This document shows positions 19,382 to 28,823 of a stretch of 44,400 bases of DNA, piece by piece. Each line of letters opens with the position of its first letter. The stretch's first letter is position 1. Source of the stretch: Candidatus Zixiibacteriota bacterium (GTDB lineage: Bacteria; Zixibacteria; MSB-5A5; JAABVY01; JAHJOQ01); NCBI GenBank assembly GCA_020053015.1, contig JAGVNY010000036.1, positions 1 through 44,400 on the forward strand, in the 5' to 3' direction. A program made the translations under genes and the position numbers. The notes under the pieces were generated by a model, which did not search any database, was not told where the DNA came from, and saw only the letters and a program-made list of their open reading frames with translations.

Positions 19382-19493
19382 GCCTGTGCCATCCTTTGCA
19401 AGTTGTTAATATAGAGAAGGCTTTGGCTGTAGCAAATGGTTTTTGCAGAGCGTTGCGGTTCGTCACGGGCCTGTAATCAGACGAAGTTTTTCG

Positions 19494-19522
19494 TTGACAG
19501 GCTATTCATACATAAGTAACAT
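19494..19522 (+). promoter_or_regulatory. Candidate sigma70-type promoter
   Basis: TTGACA (19494-19499), 17-nt spacer, TAACAT (19517-19522), about 200 nt before the next plus-strand gene. Confidence 0.35.
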
Positions 19523-19729
19523 TACACCGAATTGCTGATAGAGGGTTTTCTTTCAATACCGAATCGGAGAATTAGCTACGGGAGCAATGTACCCCTTCAG
19601 AGCAGGTTCCATGAACGAAGTGCGAGGTATCGGTGTGCTATGTGCGCTTCTTCTTCACGATGTGACACACTGTAGGATGCAGTTTTCGGGTAACATTTTC
19701 TCTGTTTTCGAGAGTAAATAGGTAAGAGC

Positions 19730-20032
19730 ATGGGAAGTATCGTTTGCTGGAGTTGCAAGAGTGGTATCGAGATTGGGCAAAAGGTAACCCGGCAGGACTT
19801 GTGTCCGAGCTGCAGCAATCCAATAAGGTGTTGCTTCAATTGTAAGCACTACAGCAAGGAAGCATTCCACCAATGCGAGGAATCGGCTGTTGCGGAATGG
19901 GTTCGCTACAAGGAGAAGGCAAACTTCTGCGAGTACTACTTTCCGAGGTTCCCGCAGCCAATCAAGAAAGTGGAGAAACCGCAGAACCCTGAAGACAGAA
20001 AGAAAGCCTGGGATCAGTTGTTCGAGGAATAG
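19730..20032 (+). CDS. Cysteine-rich small protein
   Basis: MGSIVCWSCKSG...LCPSCSNPIRCCFNCKHYSKEAFHQCEE...NFCEYYFPRF; multiple CxxC pairs. Confidence 0.7.
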   Translation: MGSIVCWSCKSGIEIGQKVTRQDLCPSCSNPIRCCFNCKHYSKEAFHQCEESAVAEWVRYKEKANFCEYYFPRFPQPIKKVEKPQNPEDRKKAWDQLFEE

Positions 20033-20227
20033 CTGTCTCCGGGATAGGGCAACTGATTTCGCTTGCTCGGCTTGACGCGTTACAATAGATTCATCGCCAT
20101 GTATCTGCCATCAGTCTGCTGGCGCCCGACGGCGCTGACCTTTGAACGGGAAGTCTTTCGCGGTTGGCGCTTGACAAGCTGCACACACGGCTGGCTTCAG
20201 GAACGCATTTCTTAGGCGATTGGCTGT

Positions 20228-21529
20228 ATGGGCTCCGTCAGTGAAATACCGGTGTTTCTGTTCGAGGATGACGACTACGAGCGATTCTATCCTCTCGCTG
20301 TAAGCCGACCTTCATTCCTGCTGCGATTGGGAATTGACCTCATTTACGAGAAGTGGCAGCGTGCTCTCCATAACAACAAGCTCGGGTTTCTTCTGCGCGG
20401 CGGCCTGGCTGCCGCCGTGACCCAAAGGACTGGCTTGCCGTGCAACAGACTGTCAGGTGTGTCGCGAACCGGCGCCTTATTCATCAACGGCAGGTTTTTG
20501 CCCGATGACAGGCTTCTCAACGCGCTCAGCTCGCTGCAGGAAGGGGCAATCCTCATGGGTGATGATGCGCTTGTCGCCGCATACGTCTCCGCGGACTCTA
20601 CCGCATCTCGCCAATTGGAGATGCTGAGATTCTGGGGATATGGTCACTTCAAGGAGCTTGTCAAGTCCCTCCCGAAACAAGACGTAGATGCCAGCGGCGT
20701 GAAACACATCTGGGACTTCATACGCCTGAATCCTATGCAAATCGAAGCGGATTTCAAAGATATTCTTTCGACGCACAACGACAGATTAGTTGCAGACTCT
20801 GCCGTAGTTGACAAGGACTGCTTGATTTACAATGGGGCTGATGTTTGTATCCGCGACGCGGCTCTTATCGACGGTCAGGTCGTTATTGACGCGAGAAATG
20901 GCCCAGTCTACATCGACAGCGGGGCCGCGATCCAGCCGCACACGCGCATAGAGGGGCCCTGTTACGTCGGACGGAAATCTATGCTTGTGGGCGGCAAGAT
21001 CCGAGAAGGTTGCTCCATCGGTCCAGTGTGCAAGATAGGTGGCGAAGTTGAAGAGTCAATCGTGCTTGGGTACTCGAACAAATTCCATGACGGCTTTCTT
21101 GGTCACGCTTATCTTGGGGAATGGGTCAATTTGGGCGCAGGAACGACCAACTCAGACCTGAAGAACAACTATGGGAATATACGGGTCGATTTGGGAACAG
21201 GACTGGTGGACAGCGGGTTAATGAAAGTCGGTTCGTTTATCGCCGATCATGTGAAGACCGGGATAGGCACGATGTTGAATACCGGCATGACTATTGGATA
21301 CGCTTCAAATATCTTTGGAGCCGGTTTGGTTTCTGACAAATCCGTTCCTCCTTTCTGTTGGGGCGGTACAGGTTCCTATTGCGAATATGATTTGCAGAAA
21401 GCCACGCAAACTGCGGAAACCGTAGCCAGAAGACGGGGGATTGAGTTCACGGAAATCGACAGGATGCTCTTCAAGGCTATTTTCGAGGAAAGCAGAGAAC
21501 AGAGAAGGCGCGTAACAGGTTATACATAG
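20228..21529 (+). CDS. Alternative GlmU-type sugar-phosphate nucleotidyltransferase/acyltransferase family protein
   Basis: N-terminal FLFEDDDYERFYPLAVSRPSFLLRLG and C-terminal left-handed beta-helix hexapeptide repeats (GPCYVGRKSMLVGGKIREGCSIGPVCKIGGEVEESIVLGYSNKFHDGFLGHAYLGEWVNLGAGTTNSDLKNNYG). Confidence 0.8.
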   Translation: MGSVSEIPVFLFEDDDYERFYPLAVSRPSFLLRLGIDLIYEKWQRALHNNKLGFLLRGGLAAAVTQRTGLPCNRLSGVSRTGALFINGRFLPDDRLLNALSSLQEGAILMGDDALVAAYVSADSTASRQLEMLRFWGYGHFKELVKSLPKQDVDASGVKHIWDFIRLNPMQIEADFKDILSTHNDRLVADSAVVDKDCLIYNGADVCIRDAALIDGQVVIDARNGPVYIDSGAAIQPHTRIEGPCYVGRKSMLVGGKIREGCSIGPVCKIGGEVEESIVLGYSNKFHDGFLGHAYLGEWVNLGAGTTNSDLKNNYGNIRVDLGTGLVDSGLMKVGSFIADHVKTGIGTMLNTGMTIGYASNIFGAGLVSDKSVPPFCWGGTGSYCEYDLQKATQTAETVARRRGIEFTEIDRMLFKAIFEESREQRRRVTGYT

Positions 21530-21654
21530 ACAGCAGTTACCTCAATCATGTTCGCGAGTTGACGATACAGTTAATTGAGTCAGAGCTCGCGTCTTGCGTC
21601 AGAACAATTGCGTGAGGGAGCGCCCCATTAAGAGTCAGATTCGTGGAGTCGTAG

Positions 21655-22686
21655 ATGCCAGAACTTAGAAAAGACCCTGTCAGCGGTAGGTGGGTGATCA
21701 TTTCAACTGAACGCGGTAAGAGACCGTCTGACTTTTCAACGCCGCCCAAGGTGCGGGAACCGAAGATGTGCCCTTTCTGCCCAGGATCAGAGCATCTGAC
21801 TCCTCCCGAAATCATTGCGGTCCGCCCTGACGGCTCCAAACCCAACAATCCCGGATGGGTACTGCGCGTTATCTCGAACAAATACCCCGCGCTCAAGATT
21901 GAGGGCGATTTGAATAGGGAAGGGGTTGGAATATTCGACAAGATGAATGGTGTGGGTGCGCACGAAGTTATTATTGAAACACCTCATCATCATCTGGACT
22001 TGGTCGACCTTCCGCCGCATGAAATAGAGATGGTCATAGATGCTTACCGCATGCGAATGAGCGATTTGAGAAACGACGTGCGTTTCAGATATGTGATGCT
22101 GTTCAAGAATCAGGGCGAAATGGCGGGCGCTTCGCTTGAACACGCCCACAGCCAGCTCATAGCCACTCCTATCATCCCCAAGCGGGTTCTTGAAGAGCTC
22201 AAGGGTGCGGAGACGTACTACGGCTATAAGGAACGGTGTATCTTCTGCGATATCATCAGGCAGGAGTTGTCTGATGGGTGTCGGATCGTGGGCCAGAACG
22301 AGGAAATGGTCGCACTTGAGCCGTTCGCACCACGATTCCCGTTTGAGACCTGGATCTTGCCGAAAAAACATCTGACCCATTTCGATAAGTCGCCGGACAA
22401 GGTCTATGCGGGGCTTGCTTCCATTCTGAAGGAGACTCTGCTGAAGCTCAAACTTGCTCTAAATGATCCGCCTTACAACTACATCATCCATTCCTCTCCG
22501 CTGGTGGATGGATCTGAGCGCGACTACCATTGGCATGTCGAGATATTCCCCAAGCTGACGAAGATCGCGGGTTTCGAGTGGGGCACAGGCTTCTATATCA
22601 ATCCGACCCCGCCTGAAGCAGCAGCCGATTATCTGAACGAAATAGACGTTGACGCAGCACTTCGCACCGCAAACGCTTCGGTGTGA
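21655..22686 (+). CDS. galT: Galactose-1-phosphate uridylyltransferase
   Basis: LRKDPVSGRWVIISTERGKRPSDF, CPFCPG, NKYPAL, LEHAHSQLIATPIIP, WHVEIFPKLTKIAGFEWGTGFYINPTPPE. Confidence 0.93.
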   Translation: MPELRKDPVSGRWVIISTERGKRPSDFSTPPKVREPKMCPFCPGSEHLTPPEIIAVRPDGSKPNNPGWVLRVISNKYPALKIEGDLNREGVGIFDKMNGVGAHEVIIETPHHHLDLVDLPPHEIEMVIDAYRMRMSDLRNDVRFRYVMLFKNQGEMAGASLEHAHSQLIATPIIPKRVLEELKGAETYYGYKERCIFCDIIRQELSDGCRIVGQNEEMVALEPFAPRFPFETWILPKKHLTHFDKSPDKVYAGLASILKETLLKLKLALNDPPYNYIIHSSPLVDGSERDYHWHVEIFPKLTKIAGFEWGTGFYINPTPPEAAADYLNEIDVDAALRTANASV

Positions 22687-22772
22687 GCCTCGCAGGTTCT
22701 TCAGCAATCACCTGAAAAGCTCTGTTCGTTTTCCGGTTGCAGGAACGCGCCAAACGCTTATCTTGTGCGGAA

Positions 22773-24590
22773 ATGGTTGGCAATCGTCGATATCAGGGAC
22801 TTGAGCTGGCGATTCTCGCTGCAATCGCAGCTGCATTTGTTGTCCACTCCATCTTGCTCAATTTCACACAGGATGATGCTTACATCTCCTACCGCTATGT
22901 CATCAATCTGACAGACGGTCATGGACTCGTATTCAACTACGGCGAACGAGTGGAGGGCTACACGAACTTCCTTTGGATCATGATCCTCGCTCTCGCACGG
23001 CTCCTCTCTCTGCCGATTATCGAGGTATCCAAAGTACTGGGCGTTGCAGCAGGGGCGGGGACAATTGTCATGTCCTACTTCACAGCCAGAGAGTTCTGTG
23101 ACTACAAGCGACGGTATCTGGCATTGGTTGCGCCCGTGCTTCTCGCGGCCAACAGCGCATTTGCGTATTGGGCCATAGGCGGACTCGAAACAGGTCTTTT
23201 TGTTTTCCTTTGCTCACTGGCCCTCTTCTCTGAGATCAAACGCCCCTCGGCCACGCCGTTCGTACTGGTTATAGCGACGCTCACGCGACCTGAGGGGGGA
23301 GTGTTGTTCGGCATAGTATTCATCTATCGATGGGTAATACAGCGAAACAGGCTAAGGGAACTTGTGGGCTTTGCGGGCGTGTATTTTGCCTTGCTCGTTC
23401 CGTACGCAGCCTTCAAGCTCTATTATTTCGGCGATCTTCTCCCAAATCCCTTCTACGCCAAGACAGGCTTCTCTATCAATTACCTGAAAGCAGGATTAGA
23501 CTACTGCTGGCTCTTCTTCTACAATTATGGCTTGTTCGGCATTTTGTATCTGCTCCCGCTTATCTTCCTGAAACGCCTGCCTACGACTGTAAAGCTTCTC
23601 TGGCTCACCGTTATTGTGTACACGGCGTACATCATTCTCGTTGGGGGCGACGTTCTGAAAGTCCACAGGTTCTTCCTGCCGATCCTCCCGGCCATATACA
23701 TGATTCTTGCCTACACGATCTATGTGGCAGTGGCGGCAAGCAAGAGAAGGGCAATCCCCTGGATTGCGTTTGGCGCAACTATGGGTTTGATGGTCTGGTC
23801 GTTCTTGATACCGTTCAAGTACATTCGGTCGACCGGCGATCTTGAGACGAGATTCGTTGGCAAAATGACAATGGTAACTGAGCAACTTCGCAGAATAGAC
23901 GGGAGCAATTTCTCGATTGCAACGACCACCATAGGCAAGGTCTCCTATACGCTCCTGGGACATCGCGTCATCGATATGCTCGGTCTAACAGATCCACACA
24001 TCGCCAAGAATCCGGAACAGATCGAGGGTATGAAGACGACCTGGAAGGAGAGGAATTTCAACTCCAAGTACCTCCTCGACCTTAAGCCTGATTACATCCT
24101 TTTTTCCACAGGCCATAAACCTTCCGCTCCTGCCGAGAGGTCACTCTATCTGAACTCGCGTTTCAGACGGAACTACTCATCGACAGGCTTTGTGATCGCA
24201 GGTGGGTACAAAGCCATTTGGAAGAGGTACGGTGACTGCTCGGGGCCGGACGAGAGGTTTCCTACGACTGAGTTCGCTGACCTGATGTACGATGGTCTCA
24301 ACAAGATCGTCGAGGACAATTTTGCCGCATCCTTGCCGTTCTTTCAGAAGGCTGCGGAGCTCTGCAATCATGACTTCCCTCTTGCGGAGGCTTTTATCGG
24401 CCAGTCGCTCTTGAGAACTGGACGAACCGAGGAAGGCATCAAACAGTGCGAGATGGCGATGCAGCTCGACTCGAACCAACTGGAGTCGCGGCTGCTGTTG
24501 CTTGAGCATTACAAGAGCGTAGGAAATCGCCAGATGGCCGACAAGCTGGTGAAGGAACTCCGACGCATAGCGCCCTGGATGGCGCAATAG
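22773..24590 (+). CDS. Multi-pass membrane glycosyltransferase-like protein with C-terminal TPR-like region
   Basis: ORF 22737..24590, ATG 22773; multiple TMs, QDDAYISYRYVINLTDGHGLVFNYGERVEGYTNFLW typical of GT-C-like mannosyl/arabinosyltransferase relatives. Confidence 0.7.
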   Translation: MVGNRRYQGLELAILAAIAAAFVVHSILLNFTQDDAYISYRYVINLTDGHGLVFNYGERVEGYTNFLWIMILALARLLSLPIIEVSKVLGVAAGAGTIVMSYFTAREFCDYKRRYLALVAPVLLAANSAFAYWAIGGLETGLFVFLCSLALFSEIKRPSATPFVLVIATLTRPEGGVLFGIVFIYRWVIQRNRLRELVGFAGVYFALLVPYAAFKLYYFGDLLPNPFYAKTGFSINYLKAGLDYCWLFFYNYGLFGILYLLPLIFLKRLPTTVKLLWLTVIVYTAYIILVGGDVLKVHRFFLPILPAIYMILAYTIYVAVAASKRRAIPWIAFGATMGLMVWSFLIPFKYIRSTGDLETRFVGKMTMVTEQLRRIDGSNFSIATTTIGKVSYTLLGHRVIDMLGLTDPHIAKNPEQIEGMKTTWKERNFNSKYLLDLKPDYILFSTGHKPSAPAERSLYLNSRFRRNYSSTGFVIAGGYKAIWKRYGDCSGPDERFPTTEFADLMYDGLNKIVEDNFAASLPFFQKAAELCNHDFPLAEAFIGQSLLRTGRTEEGIKQCEMAMQLDSNQLESRLLLLEHYKSVGNRQMADKLVKELRRIAPWMAQ

Positions 24591-24841
24591 ACAGCACAAT
24601 TCCGGTCGCACTAAGACACGATCATAAGTTACCGCAGGCTGTCTGAATCAAGGGCAGCGAAGGAAATGTTGTCGCTGGGTAAGCGGAAAAAGCTTCCCGC
24701 GGAGCACAGAGCGTAGTCCAACCGACCACACCAGCAACATAATCTACTGCTTTAACGCGCCGTTGTAACACACGGGCACACAGTTTATTAGACCTGCCTC
24801 GTGCTTGAATCCATCGCGCGATCAGTCTGGGCCGGGATTCC

Positions 24842-24857
24842 AGGCATGGGTTTCGCT
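24842..24857 (+). promoter_or_regulatory. Possible sigma54-type promoter upstream of flgF
   Basis: aGGCATGggttTCGCt: GG-N10-GC spacing of the -24/-12 element, one mismatch in the -12 TTGC. The predicted TSS is very close to the ATG. Confidence 0.25.
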
Positions 24858-24878
24858 GGAATCTGGGCGGAGGATTCT

Positions 24879-25613
24879 ATGGTCAAGGGCATTTACACAG
24901 CCGCCTCAGGGATGATCCCGCACGTGAAGAAGCAGGAAGTCATCTCAAACAACCTTGCAAATGTCAACACTTCGGGATACAAGCGTCAGGATGTCTTCAC
25001 GGAGGAGCTGAAGCAATCCAGTCTACGCCGTGTCCCGCGCCAGGAGAAGTGGGAGATACCAATGATCAGCGATGTCTACACCGACCATTCGCAGGCGGTG
25101 ATTGAACACACGGGACGAGAATTCGACCTTGCGCTCGATGGAAGTGGTTTCTTTGTCGTGCAATCGCCCGATGGAGAAGACCTATACACTCGCGCAGGCG
25201 ACTTCAACATCTCAACCGATGGCACTCTGGTGAGTCCGGAAGGCTATTCATTGGTGACCGATTCAGGACTGCTCGCCGTTGATGCCAACTCAAACCTCCA
25301 AATCGGGATCGACGGGACTATTACCGCCAATGGGCAGACTGTCGGCAAACTTGCGCTCGTCGATTTCGAAAAACCTTACCGACTTGAGCGGCTCAGCGGG
25401 AGCATCTTTCGTGCTCCCTCGGGAGCGCAGCCTGTGGAGCCAGAACACTTGTTCGTAAGACAGGGATACCTTGAAAAAGCCAACGTCGATGTGGTCAAGG
25501 AAATGATCGAAATGATCACGTCATTCAGAGAATATGAATCGAATCAGAAAGCTGTGCAGATAGTCGACGGCACCCTTGAGAAGACGGTGAACCAGGTCGG
25601 CGCCAAGAGATAG
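24879..25613 (+). CDS. flgF: Flagellar basal-body rod protein FlgF
   Basis: MVKGIYTAASGMIPHVKKQEVISNNLANVNTSGYKRQ; FlgG upstream paralogue; ORF track start 24801, ATG 24879 preceded by SD GGAGGA. Confidence 0.88.
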   Translation: MVKGIYTAASGMIPHVKKQEVISNNLANVNTSGYKRQDVFTEELKQSSLRRVPRQEKWEIPMISDVYTDHSQAVIEHTGREFDLALDGSGFFVVQSPDGEDLYTRAGDFNISTDGTLVSPEGYSLVTDSGLLAVDANSNLQIGIDGTITANGQTVGKLALVDFEKPYRLERLSGSIFRAPSGAQPVEPEHLFVRQGYLEKANVDVVKEMIEMITSFREYESNQKAVQIVDGTLEKTVNQVGAKR

Positions 25614-25624
25614 CGAGGACAACC

Positions 25625-26413
25625 ATGATTAAAGCTATGAGAACGGCGGCGAGCGGCATGTCCGCCCAACAGATGAACGTGGACACGATCGCTAACAACC
25701 TGGCGAACGTGAACACAACCGGATTCAAGCGGAGCAAGATGGAATTCCAGGACTTGCTCTACTCGAGTGTCCGCAAAGCAGGAGTATCAGCCGCTACAGG
25801 AACGACCGTCCCGACATCTCTCGAAGTGGGTTATGGGACCCGGCCAGTCGCTACAGTGCGCCAGTTCGCGGTCGGCGATCTATCGGAAACAGGCAATCCG
25901 CTCGACATGGCGATAGAAGGCAATGGGTTCTACCAGATCACGATGCCGGATGGCACCACCGCATACTCGCGTGACGGCTCGTTCAAAGTCTCACAAGATG
26001 GTCAATTGACCACATCGGACGGGTTTTTCGTAACGCCTGAGATCACGGTACCGACCGAAGCCGAATCGATTTCAGTCGGATTCGACGGAAGAGTCTACGC
26101 CAAGATATCCGGGCAGGTCGACCCGCAAGAACTTGGGCAGATCGAACTCGCAAGATTCATCAACCCGGCAGGTCTCGAAGCCATCGGACACAATCTGTTC
26201 CGTACAAGCGCTGCTTCCGGCGAAGCAGTGACCGGCGTACCGGGCGAGGATGGACTGGGGAGTATCGCTCAGGGATATCTTGAGCTCTCTAACGTAGATG
26301 TAGTCGCGGAAATGGTCAATATGATCGTTGCTCAGCGTGCATACGAAATCAACTCGAAGGCAATTCAGACTTCGGACGATATGTCCGGGATTGCGAACAG
26401 CTTGAAGAGGTAG
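25625..26413 (+). CDS. flgG: Flagellar basal-body rod protein FlgG
   Basis: MIKAMRTAASGMSAQQMNVDTIANNLANVNTTGFKRSKMEFQDLLY...LELSNVDVVAEMVNMIVAQRAYEINSKAIQTSD. Confidence 0.96.
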   Translation: MIKAMRTAASGMSAQQMNVDTIANNLANVNTTGFKRSKMEFQDLLYSSVRKAGVSAATGTTVPTSLEVGYGTRPVATVRQFAVGDLSETGNPLDMAIEGNGFYQITMPDGTTAYSRDGSFKVSQDGQLTTSDGFFVTPEITVPTEAESISVGFDGRVYAKISGQVDPQELGQIELARFINPAGLEAIGHNLFRTSAASGEAVTGVPGEDGLGSIAQGYLELSNVDVVAEMVNMIVAQRAYEINSKAIQTSDDMSGIANSLKR

Positions 26414-26415
26414 TC

Positions 26416-27099
26416 GTGAGATCGATCAACATCGGAGTGTTGATTCTCTTCATAGGGATCGGAAACGCGGGCGCCAACAGCAGGGCTGTGGAGGAGGCGA
26501 CGAAGCTCCTGATCAGTCAATACGGTGTGGAGCCCACTTCGATTGCCGTCACAATGAGAGAGAACGTTTCCTTCAACGACCTGCAATCAACTGACGAGAT
26601 TCGTGCCTATTCGCAGTCCGGAAGCATACCGCATGGCGTTTGCGTATTCCGCTTCGACATCGTGCGCAATGGCGTCGTTGTCAAGTCGATCTCAGCGCCG
26701 GTGAATGTCTCCATCTGGCGTAACGCATACGTAGCGAGAAGAGAAATCAAGCGCGGTAACAGGGTCAGGTCAGAAGACCTCACAGTGGAACGATGCGATG
26801 TGACCAATTCGTTCGACAAGGTCAAAGACGTCTGCGACTCGCTCGGCGACATTCGCGCAGTAAGAAACATCGCTGTCGGCAAAGTGATCGAACGCGACAT
26901 GATCGAGGCGATACCGGCTGTCAACAGAGGCGATGAAGTGCTTGTCCGATGCGAAGTAGGATCAATCGAGATAACGACTATAGGTGTCGCAAAAGACGAC
27001 GGCTGTCCTGGCGACGAAATCGAGGTCGTTAACAAGAGCACGAAGAGACGAATCCTGGCTGAGGTCATGGGTCCCGGAACCGTTGTGGTCAAGAGATAG
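26416..27099 (+). CDS. flgA: Flagellar P-ring assembly chaperone FlgA
   Basis: SAF-like domain AYVARREIKRGNRVRSEDLTVERCDV...RNIAVGKVIERDMIEAIPAVNRGDEV; position in the flg operon. Confidence 0.88.
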   Translation: MRSINIGVLILFIGIGNAGANSRAVEEATKLLISQYGVEPTSIAVTMRENVSFNDLQSTDEIRAYSQSGSIPHGVCVFRFDIVRNGVVVKSISAPVNVSIWRNAYVARREIKRGNRVRSEDLTVERCDVTNSFDKVKDVCDSLGDIRAVRNIAVGKVIERDMIEAIPAVNRGDEVLVRCEVGSIEITTIGVAKDDGCPGDEIEVVNKSTKRRILAEVMGPGTVVVKR

Positions 27100-27111
27100 C
27101 GCGGAGCAATT

Positions 27112-27696
27112 ATGAGAAACCAACTGAAAACCGCTATGGCCGCCGCAAGTCTGCTCTTCTGTGGAATTGCAGGGGCAACCAGCCTTGTCGGAGGGTCGGG
27201 CAGTCTGTACACCGACGTCAAGGCCCGTGACATCGGCGACGTGCTGACGATTCGAATTTACGAGGACGCCGAAGCAGCAAATGTCACGCAGACTGACATC
27301 ACGAAAGAGGGCAAGTTCGATACGAAAGGTGGACCCGGGATCGGGACGTTGGACTTTATCCCCCTTTTCGGCGCTTCGGGAGAGAACAAGAACGAATACA
27401 AAGGATCGGGCAATAATGCGCGGCGGGGTAATCTCAAGGCAAAGATGACGGTGAGAGTAGTAGCCATCCGCCCCAATGGCGACCTGATCGTAGAAGGTAA
27501 TCGCGTGATTACCATAAACAACGACACTGAGACTCTTACTCTGAGCGGTATAGTGCGCTCCCAGGATGTGGATGCCGGCAACGGTGTAGATTCCTACAAT
27601 ATCGCCGACGCTCAGATTTCATACCGAGGAAAGGGGCCGGCTTCGACCGGGGCTCGGCCTGGAATGGTCATTCGGTTTCTCAATTGGCTGTTCTGA
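27112..27696 (+). CDS. flgH: Flagellar L-ring protein FlgH
   Basis: SLYTDVKARDIGDVLTIRIYEDAEA...VEGNRVITINNDTETLTLSGIVRSQDVDAGNGVDSYNIADAQISYRGKG. Confidence 0.94.
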   Translation: MRNQLKTAMAAASLLFCGIAGATSLVGGSGSLYTDVKARDIGDVLTIRIYEDAEAANVTQTDITKEGKFDTKGGPGIGTLDFIPLFGASGENKNEYKGSGNNARRGNLKAKMTVRVVAIRPNGDLIVEGNRVITINNDTETLTLSGIVRSQDVDAGNGVDSYNIADAQISYRGKGPASTGARPGMVIRFLNWLF

Positions 27697-27705
27697 GGTA
27701 AACCT

Positions 27706-28821
27706 GTGAACAAGCGAACGATCACCATTGCGATAATAATCATTGTCCCGATCATCTGGTTCTTCTCGCGGGCGATGGCGGATGTCAGAGTCAAAGATGT
27801 CGCGCGGATAAACGGACAGAATGAGATTCCTGTAATTGGCTATGGATTGGTCGTCGGACTCGAAGGTACTGGTGACGGCAAAGGATCAGCGTTCACCGTC
27901 CAGTCCCTTGTGAATATGCTTCAAAGATTGGGAATAACGGTCCCTGTGAACGACGTGAAGGTCAAGAATGTGGCTGCTGTCGTCGTGACGGCAGCCCTTC
28001 CTCCTGGCACGAAGAAGGGAAGTAGCATCGACTGCACTGTTTCCTCCCTCGGTGATGCTACTTCCCTGAAAGGTGGCACCCTGCTTCTCGCGCCCATGAC
28101 CGCAATGGACGGTACGATCTACGGTTACTCGTCAGGCCCGGTGTCGATAGGCGGGTTCAATGTTCAGGTCGATGAGGGCAACAAGATCGTCAACAACTAC
28201 ACACTTGTTGGACGTATACCGGGGGGATTCTCAATCAACATTGGATATCCTATGGAGGACTTTGAGTATAAGATTCTCCAATTGAGCCTTACCAATCCCG
28301 ATTTCACGACTGCAAAGCGACTGCGTGATAGAATCAATGATGTGTATCCGAATTGCGCTTATCCACTGGACGCCGGCACGATTGAATTGATCGTGCCGGA
28401 TTCGCTACAGATGAAGTCAGGGTGGGTGGAATTTGTTTCACGCATAGAGAATCTGACTGTCAATCCCGATGTGCCGGCGAGAGTGGTAATTAACGAGAAG
28501 ACCGGGACTATCGTCGCGGGCGAGAGAGTCTCGATCGCCCCAGTGGCCTTGGCGCATGGCACTATTACGATTTCAATCAAGTCAATCCCCGTGATATCGC
28601 AACCTGCTCCGTTTTCGCAAGGGAAGACAGTGGAATCCAAGGAGAGTACGATCGATGTCACCGATGAAAATGCAAGAGTAGTGTATTTCGAGGAGAGAAC
28701 CAACATCTCCGAAGTTGCTTCTGCCCTGAATGCAATAGGAGCTACCCCTCGGGACATCATCGCTATCTTCCAGGCCCTGAAGGAAGCTGGCGCCCTGAGA
28801 GCTGAGTTAGTGATACTCTGA
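27706..28821 (+). CDS. flgI: Flagellar P-ring protein FlgI
   Basis: VRVKDVARINGQNEIPVIGYGLVVGLEGTGDGKGSAFTVQSLVNMLQRLGI...; C-terminal NISEVASALNAIGATPRDIIAIFQALKEAGALRAELVIL. Confidence 0.97.
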   Translation: MNKRTITIAIIIIVPIIWFFSRAMADVRVKDVARINGQNEIPVIGYGLVVGLEGTGDGKGSAFTVQSLVNMLQRLGITVPVNDVKVKNVAAVVVTAALPPGTKKGSSIDCTVSSLGDATSLKGGTLLLAPMTAMDGTIYGYSSGPVSIGGFNVQVDEGNKIVNNYTLVGRIPGGFSINIGYPMEDFEYKILQLSLTNPDFTTAKRLRDRINDVYPNCAYPLDAGTIELIVPDSLQMKSGWVEFVSRIENLTVNPDVPARVVINEKTGTIVAGERVSIAPVALAHGTITISIKSIPVISQPAPFSQGKTVESKESTIDVTDENARVVYFEERTNISEVASALNAIGATPRDIIAIFQALKEAGALRAELVIL

Positions 28822-28823
28822 AA

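Noticed and set aside
24655-24677. Hairpin CAGCGA-AGGAAATGTTG-TCGCTG upstream of flgF as a CsrA site
   Set aside because: Single isolated hairpin about 200 nt upstream of the start; one GGA loop is expected often by chance and its transcription is uncertain.
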